This document shows, one piece after another, positions 17,340 through 26,447 of a stretch of DNA of 64,000 nucleotides. How positions within the stretch are numbered: the stretch's first letter is position 1; each line of letters opens with the position of its first letter. Below the pieces are notes generated by a model. That model saw only the letters and a list, made by a program, of their open reading frames with translations, did no database searches and had not been told where the DNA came from. Position numbers and translations under genes: made by a program. Source of the DNA: Marinigracilibium pacificum (GTDB lineage: Bacteria > Bacteroidota > Bacteroidia > Cytophagales > Cyclobacteriaceae); the NCBI RefSeq assembly GCF_012926615.1, contig NZ_JABBNU010000009.1, positions 186,001-250,000 of the forward strand, written 5' to 3'.

Positions 17340-18779
17340 CTACGATTGGGTTTCTTCTTTTAACTGACCTTCACTATTAGCTACTAAAGTTGCAACTGTT
17401 GCATCACCTGTTACATTTACAACAGTTCTGAACATATCAAGAATTCTATCTACAGGAAAGATAATCGCTACCCATGCAGGATTTAACCCAACAGATGTAA
17501 GTACAATCATCATCATAACTAATCCCGCACTTGGAACTGCAGCAGAACCAATTGATGCTAAAGTTGCAGTTAAAACAATTGTCAACTGTTGTGCAAAACT
17601 TAAATCAACCAAATGTAGCTGAGCAAGAAAAACTACCGCTACAGCTTGATACATACTAGTACCATCCATATTGACGGTAGCACCAATAGGCAATACAAAA
17701 CTAGCTGTCTCTTTTGGAACCCCCACATTTTCTTCTACACACTCTATAGTTACCGGAAGTGTTGCAGCACTACTAGAAGTTGAAAATGCAAGGAATTGCG
17801 CCGGGCTTAAATATTCAAAAAACTTTTTATAAGTAATCCTTTTAACCAAAGCAGAAACAACTAGTGGGTATAAAACAAAGATCATAAATAATAAACCTGC
17901 CATTAGTGTCAAAGAATACCACCCCAGGCCTTTGAATATTTGAAATACTTCAGCAGGTGTATCAGCCATTTTTGCAATCACACCGGCAAGTAGAGCAAAT
18001 ACAAAGAAAGGAGCTGCTTTCATAGTCAGGTCAACCATTTTCAGGATAACTTCATTAGCTCCGTCGATAAAATCCTTAACACCCTTTACTTTCTCATTGG
18101 GTAATAAAGCAAGTGTTATCCCAAAGAACAATGCAAAAAAGATCACTTGCAGCATTCCACCATTATTTCCAAAAGCATTGAAAATATTCTCAGGAACCAT
18201 ATCCACAAAAAATTGAAGAGGACCCTGGTCTACTGTTTGATTAGCTGATTGAGATAACTTTTCAACACGCTCATCGACTGCATTAGCCGCTTGCTTTAAT
18301 GAATCAAGCTCTCCCTCACCTAAGGCTGCAGCTACCCGTTCTGCATATTGCGGATCGGTCAAAAATGATCGACCATCTTTTGGTTTAGGCACATCCGGAT
18401 TTTCATTAACCCAAAGCTCATATTTTATCCGGTTACTGATTCGTTGATTTTCATCAACAAATTCACCAGGCTTGATAGTATTTACTAATAACAGGCCCAG
18501 CCCTACCGCTAATACAGTTGTCGTTAAATAAAAACCTAATGTTTTAGCGCCTAGTCTCCCAAGATTGGATATATCATTAAGGCTGGAAACCCCACTTATA
18601 ATTGAAAGCAATACTAAAGGAACAGCAATGGCTTTCAATATTCGAATGAATATCTTTCCAAAGGGATCAATCCAGTCAATAGTAAACTGATTCCATCCCA
18701 TATAGCTCGATAAAAATGCCCACACAATACCCAGTGCCAGACCAATAATAATCTTAATATGTAAGGGTAATTTTTTCAT
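17340..18779 (-). CDS. Dicarboxylate/amino acid:cation symporter (DAACS family)
   Basis: The 479-residue protein has the DAACS architecture: N-terminal helices including PFGKIFIRILKAIAVPLVLL, the serine-rich re-entrant loop STSSSAATLPVTIECV, and the NMDG motif in IGATVNMDGTSMYQAVAV, which binds sodium and substrate. It imports glutamate, aspartate or C4-dicarboxylates with Na+ or H+. It is longer than typical members (about 420) because of a hydrophilic insert at about 112-190 (with KPKDGRSFLTDPQYAER and a helical VDERVEKLSQSANQT stretch) in an extracytoplasmic loop. It sits 9 bp after aroC and 39 bp before nfu. Confidence 0.93.
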   Translation of the reverse strand: MKKLPLHIKIIIGLALGIVWAFLSSYMGWNQFTIDWIDPFGKIFIRILKAIAVPLVLLSIISGVSSLNDISNLGRLGAKTLGFYLTTTVLAVGLGLLLVNTIKPGEFVDENQRISNRIKYELWVNENPDVPKPKDGRSFLTDPQYAERVAAALGEGELDSLKQAANAVDERVEKLSQSANQTVDQGPLQFFVDMVPENIFNAFGNNGGMLQVIFFALFFGITLALLPNEKVKGVKDFIDGANEVILKMVDLTMKAAPFFVFALLAGVIAKMADTPAEVFQIFKGLGWYSLTLMAGLLFMIFVLYPLVVSALVKRITYKKFFEYLSPAQFLAFSTSSSAATLPVTIECVEENVGVPKETASFVLPIGATVNMDGTSMYQAVAVVFLAQLHLVDLSFAQQLTIVLTATLASIGSAAVPSAGLVMMMIVLTSVGLNPAWVAIIFPVDRILDMFRTVVNVTGDATVATLVANSEGQLKEETQS

Positions 18780-18788
18780 TTCAGGTTT

Positions 18789-19868
18789 TTATATTTTTCG
18801 GGTTCTGTTCAACAAAATATTATCCGCAATAACTAGTGCAGCCATTGCTTCGACAATCGGCACCGCTCTCGGCAATACGCATGGATCATGTCTTCCCTTT
18901 CCGGAAACAATAGTTTCATTTCCGTCCTGATCAACACTTTTTTGATCTTGCATAATTGTTGCCACTGGCTTGAATGCCACATTAAAAAATATATCTTCGC
19001 CATTACTTATACCACCCTGGATACCTCCTGAGTAGTTTGTTCGTGTACGAATATCTCCTTTATCATCTTTATAAAACTCATCATTATGCTCAGAGCCAAG
19101 CATACTTACTCCATCAAATCCGCTACCATATTCAAACCCTTTAACAGCATTAATACTAAGCATTGCATGCCCAAGGGTAGCGTGTAATCGATCGAAAACA
19201 GGCTCACCTAAACCAACAGGAACATTTTTTATCACACAGGTAACAACACCGCCAATTGTATCTCTGTTCTTCCTAACCTCATCGATACGCTCAATCATCT
19301 CCTCAGCAACATCACTATCCGGACATCTTACAATATTGTCATCAATTTTAGTCAGATCGAGTTCTTTATAGCTTTTCTCAAGTTTCAAATCTCCAACTTG
19401 TGACACATAAGCTGAAATTTCAATTCCATAATGGTTTAACATAAGTTGAGCCAAAGCTCCAGCAGCTACTCTGGCAGCTGTTTCTCGTGCACTACTTCTT
19501 CCACCTCCGCGATAATCTCTGACACCAAACTTTTCCTGATAGGTATAGTCAGCATGTGACGGTCTGTATTTATCAGCAATGTGTCCGTAATCTTTACTTC
19601 TTTGATTACTATTAGGAATAAACAATGAAATCGGCATTCCGGTAGTTTTGCCTTCAAACACTCCACTAAAAACCTGAAAAAGATCTTCCTCTTTACGCTG
19701 AGTGGTTATTTTGGATTGTCCTGGCTTTCTTCTTTCAAGTTGCAATTGAATGAATTCCTCATCGAAATTAATTCCGGCAGGACACCCGTCTATGACTACG
19801 CCTACTCCGGCACCATGTGATTCTCCGAATGTAGTTATTTTGAACAGCTTACCGAAACTATTACCCAT
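18789..19868 (-). CDS. aroC: Chorismate synthase
   Basis: The 359-residue protein is full length. It shows the AroC signatures [19 protein letters not shown] near the N-terminus, [14 protein letters not shown] and [20 protein letters not shown] in the middle, and the C-terminal [17 protein letters not shown]. It converts 5-enolpyruvylshikimate-3-phosphate to chorismate with reduced FMN in the cytoplasm. No other shikimate gene is nearby. It heads a leftward run with the symporter and nfu. Confidence 0.97.
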   Translation of the reverse strand: MGNSFGKLFKITTFGESHGAGVGVVIDGCPAGINFDEEFIQLQLERRKPGQSKITTQRKEEDLFQVFSGVFEGKTTGMPISLFIPNSNQRSKDYGHIADKYRPSHADYTYQEKFGVRDYRGGGRSSARETAARVAAGALAQLMLNHYGIEISAYVSQVGDLKLEKSYKELDLTKIDDNIVRCPDSDVAEEMIERIDEVRKNRDTIGGVVTCVIKNVPVGLGEPVFDRLHATLGHAMLSINAVKGFEYGSGFDGVSMLGSEHNDEFYKDDKGDIRTRTNYSGGIQGGISNGEDIFFNVAFKPVATIMQDQKSVDQDGNETIVSGKGRHDPCVLPRAVPIVEAMAALVIADNILLNRTRKI

Positions 19869-19951
19869 TGTGTGCTATTTGATAAAACAAGCTGCAAAAT
19901 AAGGACAAAAAGGTAAAAAATCGAAAAAGGAATACTGTTATTGGGAATTTC

Positions 19952-21403
19952 TTATGATTTAAACATAAACCACCCCGCTAAAGCCAGCATAAGGAATATT
20001 AAACCATTAAAAATATAAGTATAGTAACTTTCAATACCATTTATCGACTTAAGATCATTATCTGATTTGCCAATCAAATCGTAAAATGAATCAAGTGCCT
20101 TTGAAGAAATCTCCTTGTCCACAAGACTTTCACCTGTAACGTTTATGATAACATCAGATTTCAATGTATCGTATTTAGCAGTAACCGGATTAAAATATAC
20201 CCATGAAAAGTAGTCTTTCATTTTTATATCTCCAGGAAGCTGAGGTATCCCAAAATAACTAAAAGTTGCATCTCCAATCACTGAATTCCCACGTCTGATA
20301 ATATTCCTTGATTCATCAGGATCAAACAAATCAAGTTTTTTATCTTTTTTAGGATTCACTTTAATTCCTGCAATATTACCCTCACCCTTAATTTTGAATG
20401 TATACTTGAAACTCTCACCTGTTTTTAGCTCTGTTCTATTTACATTCTCATTGAGCCTGAATACACCAACACTAACCTGATCTTTTAATGGGTGGTCAGG
20501 AAGAGGCTTTACTTTTATAGTCTTTGGTTTACTCTTGTAGGTTTTAATTTCAGCCTTTCTGGAAGGCCCCATGCTAAAAAAGCCTCTGTTCTTGGCAATT
20601 TTAGATTTTTGCATATCAAACTCAACAGACGGAATACTAATATCTTCTTCTGTTAAAGGGTAAAAAGTAGCCTCAAAAAGATCATATCGATAGTAAGGTT
20701 TCCCATTTATAGAAACTCTGTCTTCCTGTATTTGTCTGATATCAAAATTCTCTTCCCAGCTATTCTCAGGCTTGATCATCTTTTGAATTTCAGATAGCTG
20801 TTTATCCATTTCATGCCAACTCAACGGCGCTTTATTAGCCAGGGCTACATAAAATGAAAAACGCATATGAAAACCTTCACCCACAAACACTTCATCTTTA
20901 TCAGTTGTTACTGCAACAAAAGCATCATCTTCCAACTCAATAAATTCAGGTTCTTGTCTATTAGGTGAACGATCACTGAAGATATCACCAAAAGGATCAT
21001 AGTATTGTTGTTGCTTTTCAGGACCTACTTTTACAGTCTTACCAGGCACTCTAATTGTCTCTCCATTAACCTCAATCGTAAAGTCAGGGATTCTGAAAGA
21101 TCCTTGCTTCTGAGGCATGTAGTTTTGAGTGATACTTGAGGTCCTGCTAATCTGACCGTTAACAATTGTTGTAGAGGAACTTCTGGACGTCCCACGCTTT
21201 ATCAGACCACTAATTTCAGGAAATCCACTCAAATTTCTTACCTGTCCATTTTCGACTGAGACTGTAATTGTAAACAGCTCATTCATTGCAACTTCACTCT
21301 TCCCAAGTTCTACTTTTACCTCCTGAGCCTCAATTTGAGTCCCTAGAAGAAAAAAAACAGAAAAAAGCAGATACTTAATTATATTTTCAGTCGTTGTAAG
21401 CAT
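19952..21403 (-). CDS. batD: BatD-family exported protein
   Basis: The 483-residue protein has a signal peptide (about 1-26, ending IEAQ). Repeated beta-sandwich segments follow, with the phrase MNELFTITVSVENG near the start and DEVFVGEGFHMRFSFYVALAN in the middle. One C-terminal transmembrane helix (about 462-480) is present. This matches BatD (DUF11-like/oxygen-tolerance) proteins of Bacteroidota, which work with the MoxR-BatA-BatB complex in the envelope. It is shorter than many BatD proteins, and no batA, batB, batC or moxR is adjacent, so this is a stand-alone copy. The -7-like TAACTTTG at 21433-21440 (minus strand) may serve it, but no -33 box is visible. Confidence 0.82.
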   Translation of the reverse strand: MLTTTENIIKYLLFSVFFLLGTQIEAQEVKVELGKSEVAMNELFTITVSVENGQVRNLSGFPEISGLIKRGTSRSSSTTIVNGQISRTSSITQNYMPQKQGSFRIPDFTIEVNGETIRVPGKTVKVGPEKQQQYYDPFGDIFSDRSPNRQEPEFIELEDDAFVAVTTDKDEVFVGEGFHMRFSFYVALANKAPLSWHEMDKQLSEIQKMIKPENSWEENFDIRQIQEDRVSINGKPYYRYDLFEATFYPLTEEDISIPSVEFDMQKSKIAKNRGFFSMGPSRKAEIKTYKSKPKTIKVKPLPDHPLKDQVSVGVFRLNENVNRTELKTGESFKYTFKIKGEGNIAGIKVNPKKDKKLDLFDPDESRNIIRRGNSVIGDATFSYFGIPQLPGDIKMKDYFSWVYFNPVTAKYDTLKSDVIINVTGESLVDKEISSKALDSFYDLIGKSDNDLKSINGIESYYTYIFNGLIFLMLALAGWFMFKS

Positions 21404-21524
21404 GTATACAGTTCGATCAATTTATTACTTCCCAAAGTTATGGCAAAGTTTTAAATTGATTAAAATAATTGTAAATTATACTTGATTGAGTTAACAAAAA
21501 TTAACCCTAAAAGATTAATAGCCA

Positions 21525-21713
21525 ATGAAAATGTTAGAGTATGTTAAGACGATTTTATCAAAAGTCAGTTTTAACCGAGAACTTTTTGAAAAGGAGCTAA
21601 ATAAAGCTATGAAGATGTTGGTACCACAAGAAATCAATCTACTCAAACAATGGTGTTATAGGCGATTTTATACTAAGTACCCTTTAGTATTACAGAAGGT
21701 ATTTACAAACTAA
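21525..21713 (+). CDS. Small conserved-looking protein of 62 residues
   Basis: A short frame starts with ATG at 21525 and ends at 21713. It encodes a helical, basic protein (KMLEYVKTILSKVSFNREL, LLKQWCYRRFYTKYPLVL) without signal peptide or membrane helix. A strong terminator follows at once (21717-21746), and the frame is the only one that fits between batD and queG, so I think it is a real gene. It is divergent from batD. No function can be given. Confidence 0.62.
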   Translation: MKMLEYVKTILSKVSFNRELFEKELNKAMKMLVPQEINLLKQWCYRRFYTKYPLVLQKVFTN

Positions 21714-21716
21714 ATA

Positions 21717-21746
21717 AAATAGGGCCACTTTTACGTGGCCTTATTT
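21717..21746. terminator. Bidirectional terminator between the 62-residue gene and queG
   Basis: A stem with core GGCCAC / GTGGCC (loop TTTTAC) extends through A/T pairs to AAATAG / TTATTT and is followed by a run of T on the plus strand (21744-21750). It overlaps the last codons of queG, so it probably serves both convergent genes. Confidence 0.85.
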
Positions 21747-22693
21747 TTTTCCTTTTTTATAAACTCTATATTCCTCTTTAAACCAGAATACTTTGTTCTT
21801 TTTACTGCTGATTTTCTAAACACTTCACTAAAAATATCCTGAGTTATTTCTTCCCATTCCTTTTTTGAGGCATTCTTAATAAATTCATTTGGTATAAATG
21901 ACTCTTCCTTATGTGGCTGGGCAAATCTATTCCATGGACATACTTCCTGACAAATATCACAACCAAACATCCAGTCATTCATTTTACCTGAAAACTCATC
22001 CGGAATATCATCTTTTAACTCAATAGTCAGGTATGAAATACATCTTGAGCCATCAACTACACCTGATTCAGGAATGGCATCTGTTGGACAAGCCTCCATA
22101 CATGCCGTACATGTACCACAATAATTCTTGATTGGTCCATCGGGAGTTAATTCCAAATCAATAATTAACTCAGCAAGAAAGAAGTAACTCCCAAGAGAAC
22201 GATTTAGCAATAAACTGTTTTTACCAATCCAACCTATACCACTTTTTTCTGCCCATGATCGCTCCATAACAGGAGCCGAATCAACAAAAGCACGACCATC
22301 GATTTCTCCGATAGCTTCACTCAATTCTTCAAAAAATAACTTTAGTTTATCCTTAATTATGAAGTGATAATCTTTACCATAAGCATATCTGGCAATTTTA
22401 TAGCTGTCAGGTCTTTGGTTCTCATCTTCTGGCGGGAAGTAGTTATATATTAAACTGACAACACTCTTAGCTCCGGGCACGAGTTTCGTCGGATCAAGAC
22501 GTTTATCAAAATGGTTTTCCAAATAAGACATTTTACCTTGGAAACCTCGCTTCAACCATTCTTCAAGCTTCCCGGCTTCAGACTCAAGAAATTCTGCTTT
22601 GGAAATCCCACAAAATGAAAAGCCGTAATCAGAAGCTAATTTTTTAACTATAGCGGTATTATTTGCAACTGACAAATCACTCTTCATTATCAA
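21731..22693 (-). CDS. queG: Epoxyqueuosine reductase
   Basis: The 320-residue protein has the QueG layout. The N-terminal cobalamin-binding region contains [11 protein letters not shown] and [12 protein letters not shown]. Two 4Fe-4S motifs of bacterial ferredoxin type follow: [12 protein letters not shown] and [10 protein letters not shown]. It reduces epoxyqueuosine to queuosine in tRNA, using cobalamin and iron-sulfur clusters. It overlaps the end of ruvB by 17 bp, and an alternative ATG lies two codons inside (22687). The ruvB-queG pair shares one promoter and terminator. Confidence 0.95.
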   Translation of the reverse strand: MIMKSDLSVANNTAIVKKLASDYGFSFCGISKAEFLESEAGKLEEWLKRGFQGKMSYLENHFDKRLDPTKLVPGAKSVVSLIYNYFPPEDENQRPDSYKIARYAYGKDYHFIIKDKLKLFFEELSEAIGEIDGRAFVDSAPVMERSWAEKSGIGWIGKNSLLLNRSLGSYFFLAELIIDLELTPDGPIKNYCGTCTACMEACPTDAIPESGVVDGSRCISYLTIELKDDIPDEFSGKMNDWMFGCDICQEVCPWNRFAQPHKEESFIPNEFIKNASKKEWEEITQDIFSEVFRKSAVKRTKYSGLKRNIEFIKKEKNKAT

Positions 22694-23714
22694 ATAAACT
22701 ACCTAGTCTACCTGGAATTGATAAATTCAAATGTTTATAAGCTAATGGTGTGGCTTGTCGTCCTCTTGATGTTCTTTTGATATAACCTTCCTGAATCAGA
22801 AATGGCTCATAAACTTCTTCAATTGTTTCGCCATCCTCACCACATGCAGTAGCAATTGTACTTATACCAACAGGACCACCATTAAACTTTTCGATTATGG
22901 TCATCAAGATCCTGTTATCCATCAGATCAAGACCTCTTTTATCTACTTCAAGGGCATCGAGTGCCATTTCAGCGATACCCTTGGTAATTGTACCATCACC
23001 TTTAACTTGGGCAAAATCTCGGGTTCGACGCAACAATGTATTTGCAATCCTTGGTGTACCACGGCTTCTACCTGCAATTTCTTTAGCGGCATCATCATTT
23101 ATAGGGGTAGAAAGAATACCCGCCGAACGAATTACGATTGTCTTGAGCAATTCAGAGTCATAGTATTCTAACCTTGAATTAATTCCAAATCTGGCACGAA
23201 GCGGAGAGGTTAACAATCCTGATCTGGTCGTTGCTCCAATTAATGTAAATGGATTAAGACTAATCTGAACTGTCCGCGCTGAAGGACCACTATCCAACAT
23301 GATATCGATTTTATAATCCTCCATTGCAGAATATAAGTATTCTTCTACAATTGGGTTTAATCTGTGTATCTCATCAATAAATAACACATCATTAGGTTCA
23401 AGATTGGTTAAAAGTCCTGCCAGGTCACTCGGTTTATCTAAAACAGGACCGGAAGTTATTTTAATATTTGCACCTAATTCATTAGAAATAATATGAGAAA
23501 GAGTAGTTTTTCCTAAACCTGGAGGCCCATGTAATAACACATGATCTAAAGCTTCTTCACGCCTCTTGGCAGCTTCAACAAAGACTTTAATATTTTCCAC
23601 AACCTTTTGCTGACCGGTAAAATCATCAAAAGATAACGGCCTCAAAGCCTTCTCGATTTCTTTATCACCGGGGCTTAAAAAATTTTTATCTGGCTGTAAA
23701 TATTCCTCTCTCAT
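22677..23714 (-). CDS. ruvB: Holliday junction branch migration DNA helicase RuvB
   Basis: The 345-residue protein is full length. The Walker A motif GPPGLGKTT is at about residues 63-71, Walker [13 protein letters not shown] follows, sensor 1 is in [20 protein letters not shown], and the C-terminal winged helix includes [13 protein letters not shown]. As a hexameric AAA+ motor it drives branch migration with RuvA; neither ruvA nor ruvC is nearby. Start ATG at 23714 gives the expected N-terminus and follows a good promoter. Confidence 0.97.
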   Translation of the reverse strand: MREEYLQPDKNFLSPGDKEIEKALRPLSFDDFTGQQKVVENIKVFVEAAKRREEALDHVLLHGPPGLGKTTLSHIISNELGANIKITSGPVLDKPSDLAGLLTNLEPNDVLFIDEIHRLNPIVEEYLYSAMEDYKIDIMLDSGPSARTVQISLNPFTLIGATTRSGLLTSPLRARFGINSRLEYYDSELLKTIVIRSAGILSTPINDDAAKEIAGRSRGTPRIANTLLRRTRDFAQVKGDGTITKGIAEMALDALEVDKRGLDLMDNRILMTIIEKFNGGPVGISTIATACGEDGETIEEVYEPFLIQEGYIKRTSRGRQATPLAYKHLNLSIPGRLGSLFDNEE

Positions 23715-23737
23715 CCCAATCAGAATTCTCTATAATA

Positions 23738-23768
23738 CAAAAGTAAGCAAGTAAGCAGGATTTTCATA
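23738..23768 (-). promoter_or_regulatory. Candidate promoter of ruvB-queG
   Basis: On the minus strand, TATG (one mismatch to the -33 TTTG) at 23768-23765 is followed, after exactly 19 bases, by TACTTTTG (exact TAnnTTTG) at 23745-23738. The predicted transcript start is about 15 to 20 bases before the ruvB ATG. The spacing matches the Bacteroidota primary sigma-factor consensus. Confidence 0.5.
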
Positions 23769-23806
23769 AATTGCCTTGTAAATTGCAACATAATTGCAAA
23801 AAGATT

Positions 23807-24847
23807 ATGATCAACAACCGAATCAAAAACGCTATCTATACGGTAGTATTGCTTTTATCTATTTTTTTGGTACACCAATGCCGAAATCAAAACCAACCCG
23901 AGTCTGAAACAAAACTGATTGCTGTAACGGGCAAAACAATGGGTACATATTACAGCATCAAGTACCTGGATAGCCTAGATCGTAATTTTAAACCAATTAT
24001 AGACTCCACTTTGGAAGTTTTCAACCAGAGTCTTTCTACTTATATCCCTGATTCAGAAATAAGCATATTCAACAGGAATGATTCATTGACTTTTAATTTA
24101 CCTTTTTTCTATCCAGTACTTAAAAGATCAGAAGAAATATTCGCGAAAACAAATGGTGCTTTTGATCCGACTGTCATGCCCTTAGTTCGTTTATGGGGAT
24201 TTGGTCCAGATAAAAAATCTGAAGTTGATAGTGCCATAATATCTGAGACACTTACCAAAGTAGGCTTTGATAAAATAACCTATAATCAAGATTATATAAA
24301 AAAACTTACCAAAGGGGTGGAACTGGACTTTAGTGCAATTGCTAAAGGTTATGGCGTTGATGTGATCAGTGACCTGCTATCAAAAAATGGTATAAATAAT
24401 TATCTGGTTGAAATTGGTGGTGAAGTGAGGGTAAATGGTTTGAATCATGAAGGCCAAGCCTGGTCAATAGGCATTGACAAACCTGAAGAAAATACAAGCC
24501 AGGCAAAAAAAATGAGTGCTATCGTTCAATTATCGAACAAAGCGATGGCCACATCTGGAAATTACCGAAATTTCTATGTCAAAGATGGGATTAAATATGC
24601 TCATACGATTAGCCCTAAAACCGGTTACCCTATATTCCACAAACTACTTAGTGCATCTGTGATCAGTGACAATTGTATGTCTGCTGATGCCTATGCTACA
24701 TCATTTATGGTCTCAGGGTTAGAGACAAGTAAACAAATTGCCGAAAAAGAAGGTCTGGAGGTAATCCTAATATATTCTGATGATGAAGGAAATTACCATA
24801 CTTATATAAGTCCTTCACTTGAAAGTAAAATCAAGCTGATAAATTAA
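23807..24847 (+). CDS. apbE: FAD:protein FMN transferase (ApbE), lipoprotein
   Basis: I choose the ATG at 23807 (MINNRIKNAIYTVVLLLSIF), which gives about 346 residues and starts a signal peptide with a lipobox-like end (FLVHQC); the in-frame ATG at 23771 would put 12 polar residues in front of it. ApbE motifs are present: VTGKTMGTYYSIKY, FDPTVMPLVRLWGFG, ELDFSAIAKGYGVDV and NYLVEIGGEVRVNG. It transfers FMN from FAD to Thr residues of flavoproteins such as Na+-NQR or RnfG in the periplasm. Its stop overlaps the next ATG by one base (TAATG). No nqr genes are in the window. Confidence 0.93.
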   Translation: MINNRIKNAIYTVVLLLSIFLVHQCRNQNQPESETKLIAVTGKTMGTYYSIKYLDSLDRNFKPIIDSTLEVFNQSLSTYIPDSEISIFNRNDSLTFNLPFFYPVLKRSEEIFAKTNGAFDPTVMPLVRLWGFGPDKKSEVDSAIISETLTKVGFDKITYNQDYIKKLTKGVELDFSAIAKGYGVDVISDLLSKNGINNYLVEIGGEVRVNGLNHEGQAWSIGIDKPEENTSQAKKMSAIVQLSNKAMATSGNYRNFYVKDGIKYAHTISPKTGYPIFHKLLSASVISDNCMSADAYATSFMVSGLETSKQIAEKEGLEVILIYSDDEGNYHTYISPSLESKIKLIN

Positions 24848-25587
24848 TGAAAAGAGGAAAAGAGTGGTTTGACGAGTGGTTTAACTCTCCCTATTACCAC
24901 ATATTATATAAACACCGAGACCATGATGAAGCTCAAAACTTCATTGATCAGCTTTCAGGAGTGTTAAATTTCAAAGCAGGTCAAAAAATTTGTGATCTGG
25001 CATGTGGCAAGGGTAGACATTCAATTTATTTAAACAGTTTGGGGCTTGATGTAACCGGACTTGATTTATCTCAGGAAAATATCGATGCTGCAAATAAATC
25101 CAGTAATGACAACCTTCGATTCATTCAACATGACATGAGACTGCCATTTGCTGATAATGAGTTTGATTATGTTGTCAATCTATTTACAAGTTTTGGATAC
25201 TTCAAAACTGATGATGAAGATCAGTCTGTTATTGACGCTGTTTATAAAGCACTAAAACCCGGGGGGCAGTTTATACTTGATTTTCTAAACCCATATACAA
25301 TTATAAATAATCTTACCCCTAAAGAAAGTAAGGAAATTGACGGAATAAGATTTGATATTGAAAAGTCTTTTGAAGCAGACAGCTGTGTGATTATCAAGGA
25401 CATTAAGATTACAGACGGTCAAAAGACTGCCGAATATGAAGAACGAGTAAAAGCCATAAGAAGAATTGAGTTTCTGGATCATTTCAGAAAAGCAGGATTT
25501 ATTTTAAAAGAAGTTTGGGGTGATCATGATCTCGGAGATTATGAGGCTGAGAAAAGTGAAAGAATGATATTCTTATTAGAGAAGTAA
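24847..25587 (+). CDS. Class I SAM-dependent methyltransferase
   Basis: The 246-residue protein has a Rossmann-type methyltransferase core: motif I KICDLACGKGRHSIYL (about 48-63), motif II with the acidic end LDVTGLDLSQENIDAA, and the FDYVVNLFTSFGYF region. It has the layout of methyltransferase domain 25-type small-molecule enzymes; the substrate is unknown. It is coupled to apbE by a one-base stop/start overlap and is followed 3 bp later by the ZIP transporter, so the three genes form an operon. Confidence 0.88.
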   Translation: MKRGKEWFDEWFNSPYYHILYKHRDHDEAQNFIDQLSGVLNFKAGQKICDLACGKGRHSIYLNSLGLDVTGLDLSQENIDAANKSSNDNLRFIQHDMRLPFADNEFDYVVNLFTSFGYFKTDDEDQSVIDAVYKALKPGGQFILDFLNPYTIINNLTPKESKEIDGIRFDIEKSFEADSCVIIKDIKITDGQKTAEYEERVKAIRRIEFLDHFRKAGFILKEVWGDHDLGDYEAEKSERMIFLLEK

Positions 25588-25590
25588 ACG

Positions 25591-26343
25591 ATGATTATAA
25601 ATTCAATTATATTAATATTCTTTACAGTTGGAGCCGGTCTAACTGCTTTCTATTTTGGAAAGAAAAAATTATCATTTTATAAGCCTGCCCTGACATTTGG
25701 CGGCGCGTATCTATTCTCTATTACCATAACTCATATATTGCCTCAAGTTTACTATCTAAAAAAAGAAGCGTCACTTACGCTCGGCATTTTTATTTTGGGT
25801 GGATTTTTTCTGCAATTACTTCTTGAAAATCTATCTCATGGTATAGAGCATGGTCACCGTCATGCATTTGATATTGAAAGCAAACCTTTTCATCCGACAG
25901 CCATTGCTTTAATGGTCGGACTTTGTATACATTCAATCCTTGAAGGAACACTAATCGGGCATCCGTACACTATTTATCATCATCATAATCATGGAGACGG
26001 CAGTGTACTGATAGGAATTCTACTTCATAAAATGCCTGCTGCTTTTGCTCTTACATTGGTTATATGGGAAAGCATCAAAAACATGAAAATAGCAATCATT
26101 TATTTAGTGATTTTTTCAATTATGTCACCAATCGGAATGATTGCCGAATATTTCATGGGTAAAATGGAGCTTATAGCGCCTGAAAACATGAGTTATATCT
26201 ATGCGCTTGTTAGTGGGAGTTTTTTACAAATTTCAACTACTATTTTCTATGAAACTTCACCGGAGCACAAAATCAACCCTACCCGCTTTGGAATTGCGAT
26301 TGCAGGGGCAGCATTAGCAATACTTACAGAGATGATCTTTTAA
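25591..26343 (+). CDS. ZIP-family metal transporter
   Basis: The 250-residue protein has about seven to eight hydrophobic helices. The ZIP metal-site motifs lie in two of them: H114-S-I-L-E118-G in LCIHSILEGTLIG and H146-K-M-P in ILLHKMPAAFAL. A histidine-rich loop (HGIEHGHRH at about 83-91 and HHHNHGDG at about 130-137) fits zinc binding. ZIP proteins bring Zn2+, Fe2+ or Mn2+ into the cytoplasm. The last gene of the apbE operon, it ends before a strong bidirectional terminator. Confidence 0.88.
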   Translation: MIINSIILIFFTVGAGLTAFYFGKKKLSFYKPALTFGGAYLFSITITHILPQVYYLKKEASLTLGIFILGGFFLQLLLENLSHGIEHGHRHAFDIESKPFHPTAIALMVGLCIHSILEGTLIGHPYTIYHHHNHGDGSVLIGILLHKMPAAFALTLVIWESIKNMKIAIIYLVIFSIMSPIGMIAEYFMGKMELIAPENMSYIYALVSGSFLQISTTIFYETSPEHKINPTRFGIAIAGAALAILTEMIF

Positions 26344-26393
26344 AAAGAATAGTCTTTACAAATGATGATTTAACCAGATTTATATATAAATGA

Positions 26394-26421
26394 AAAAGCC
26401 ATTTCTTTCGAAATGGCTTTT
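26394..26421. terminator. Bidirectional terminator between the ZIP gene and nrdA
   Basis: A perfect 12-bp stem (AAAAGCCATTTC / GAAATGGCTTTT) with a TTTC loop lies between two convergent genes. Its A/T-rich base gives a U-tract in either direction. Confidence 0.9.
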
Positions 26422-26447
26422 CTATTTAAGGATGTTAATCTGCTAAA

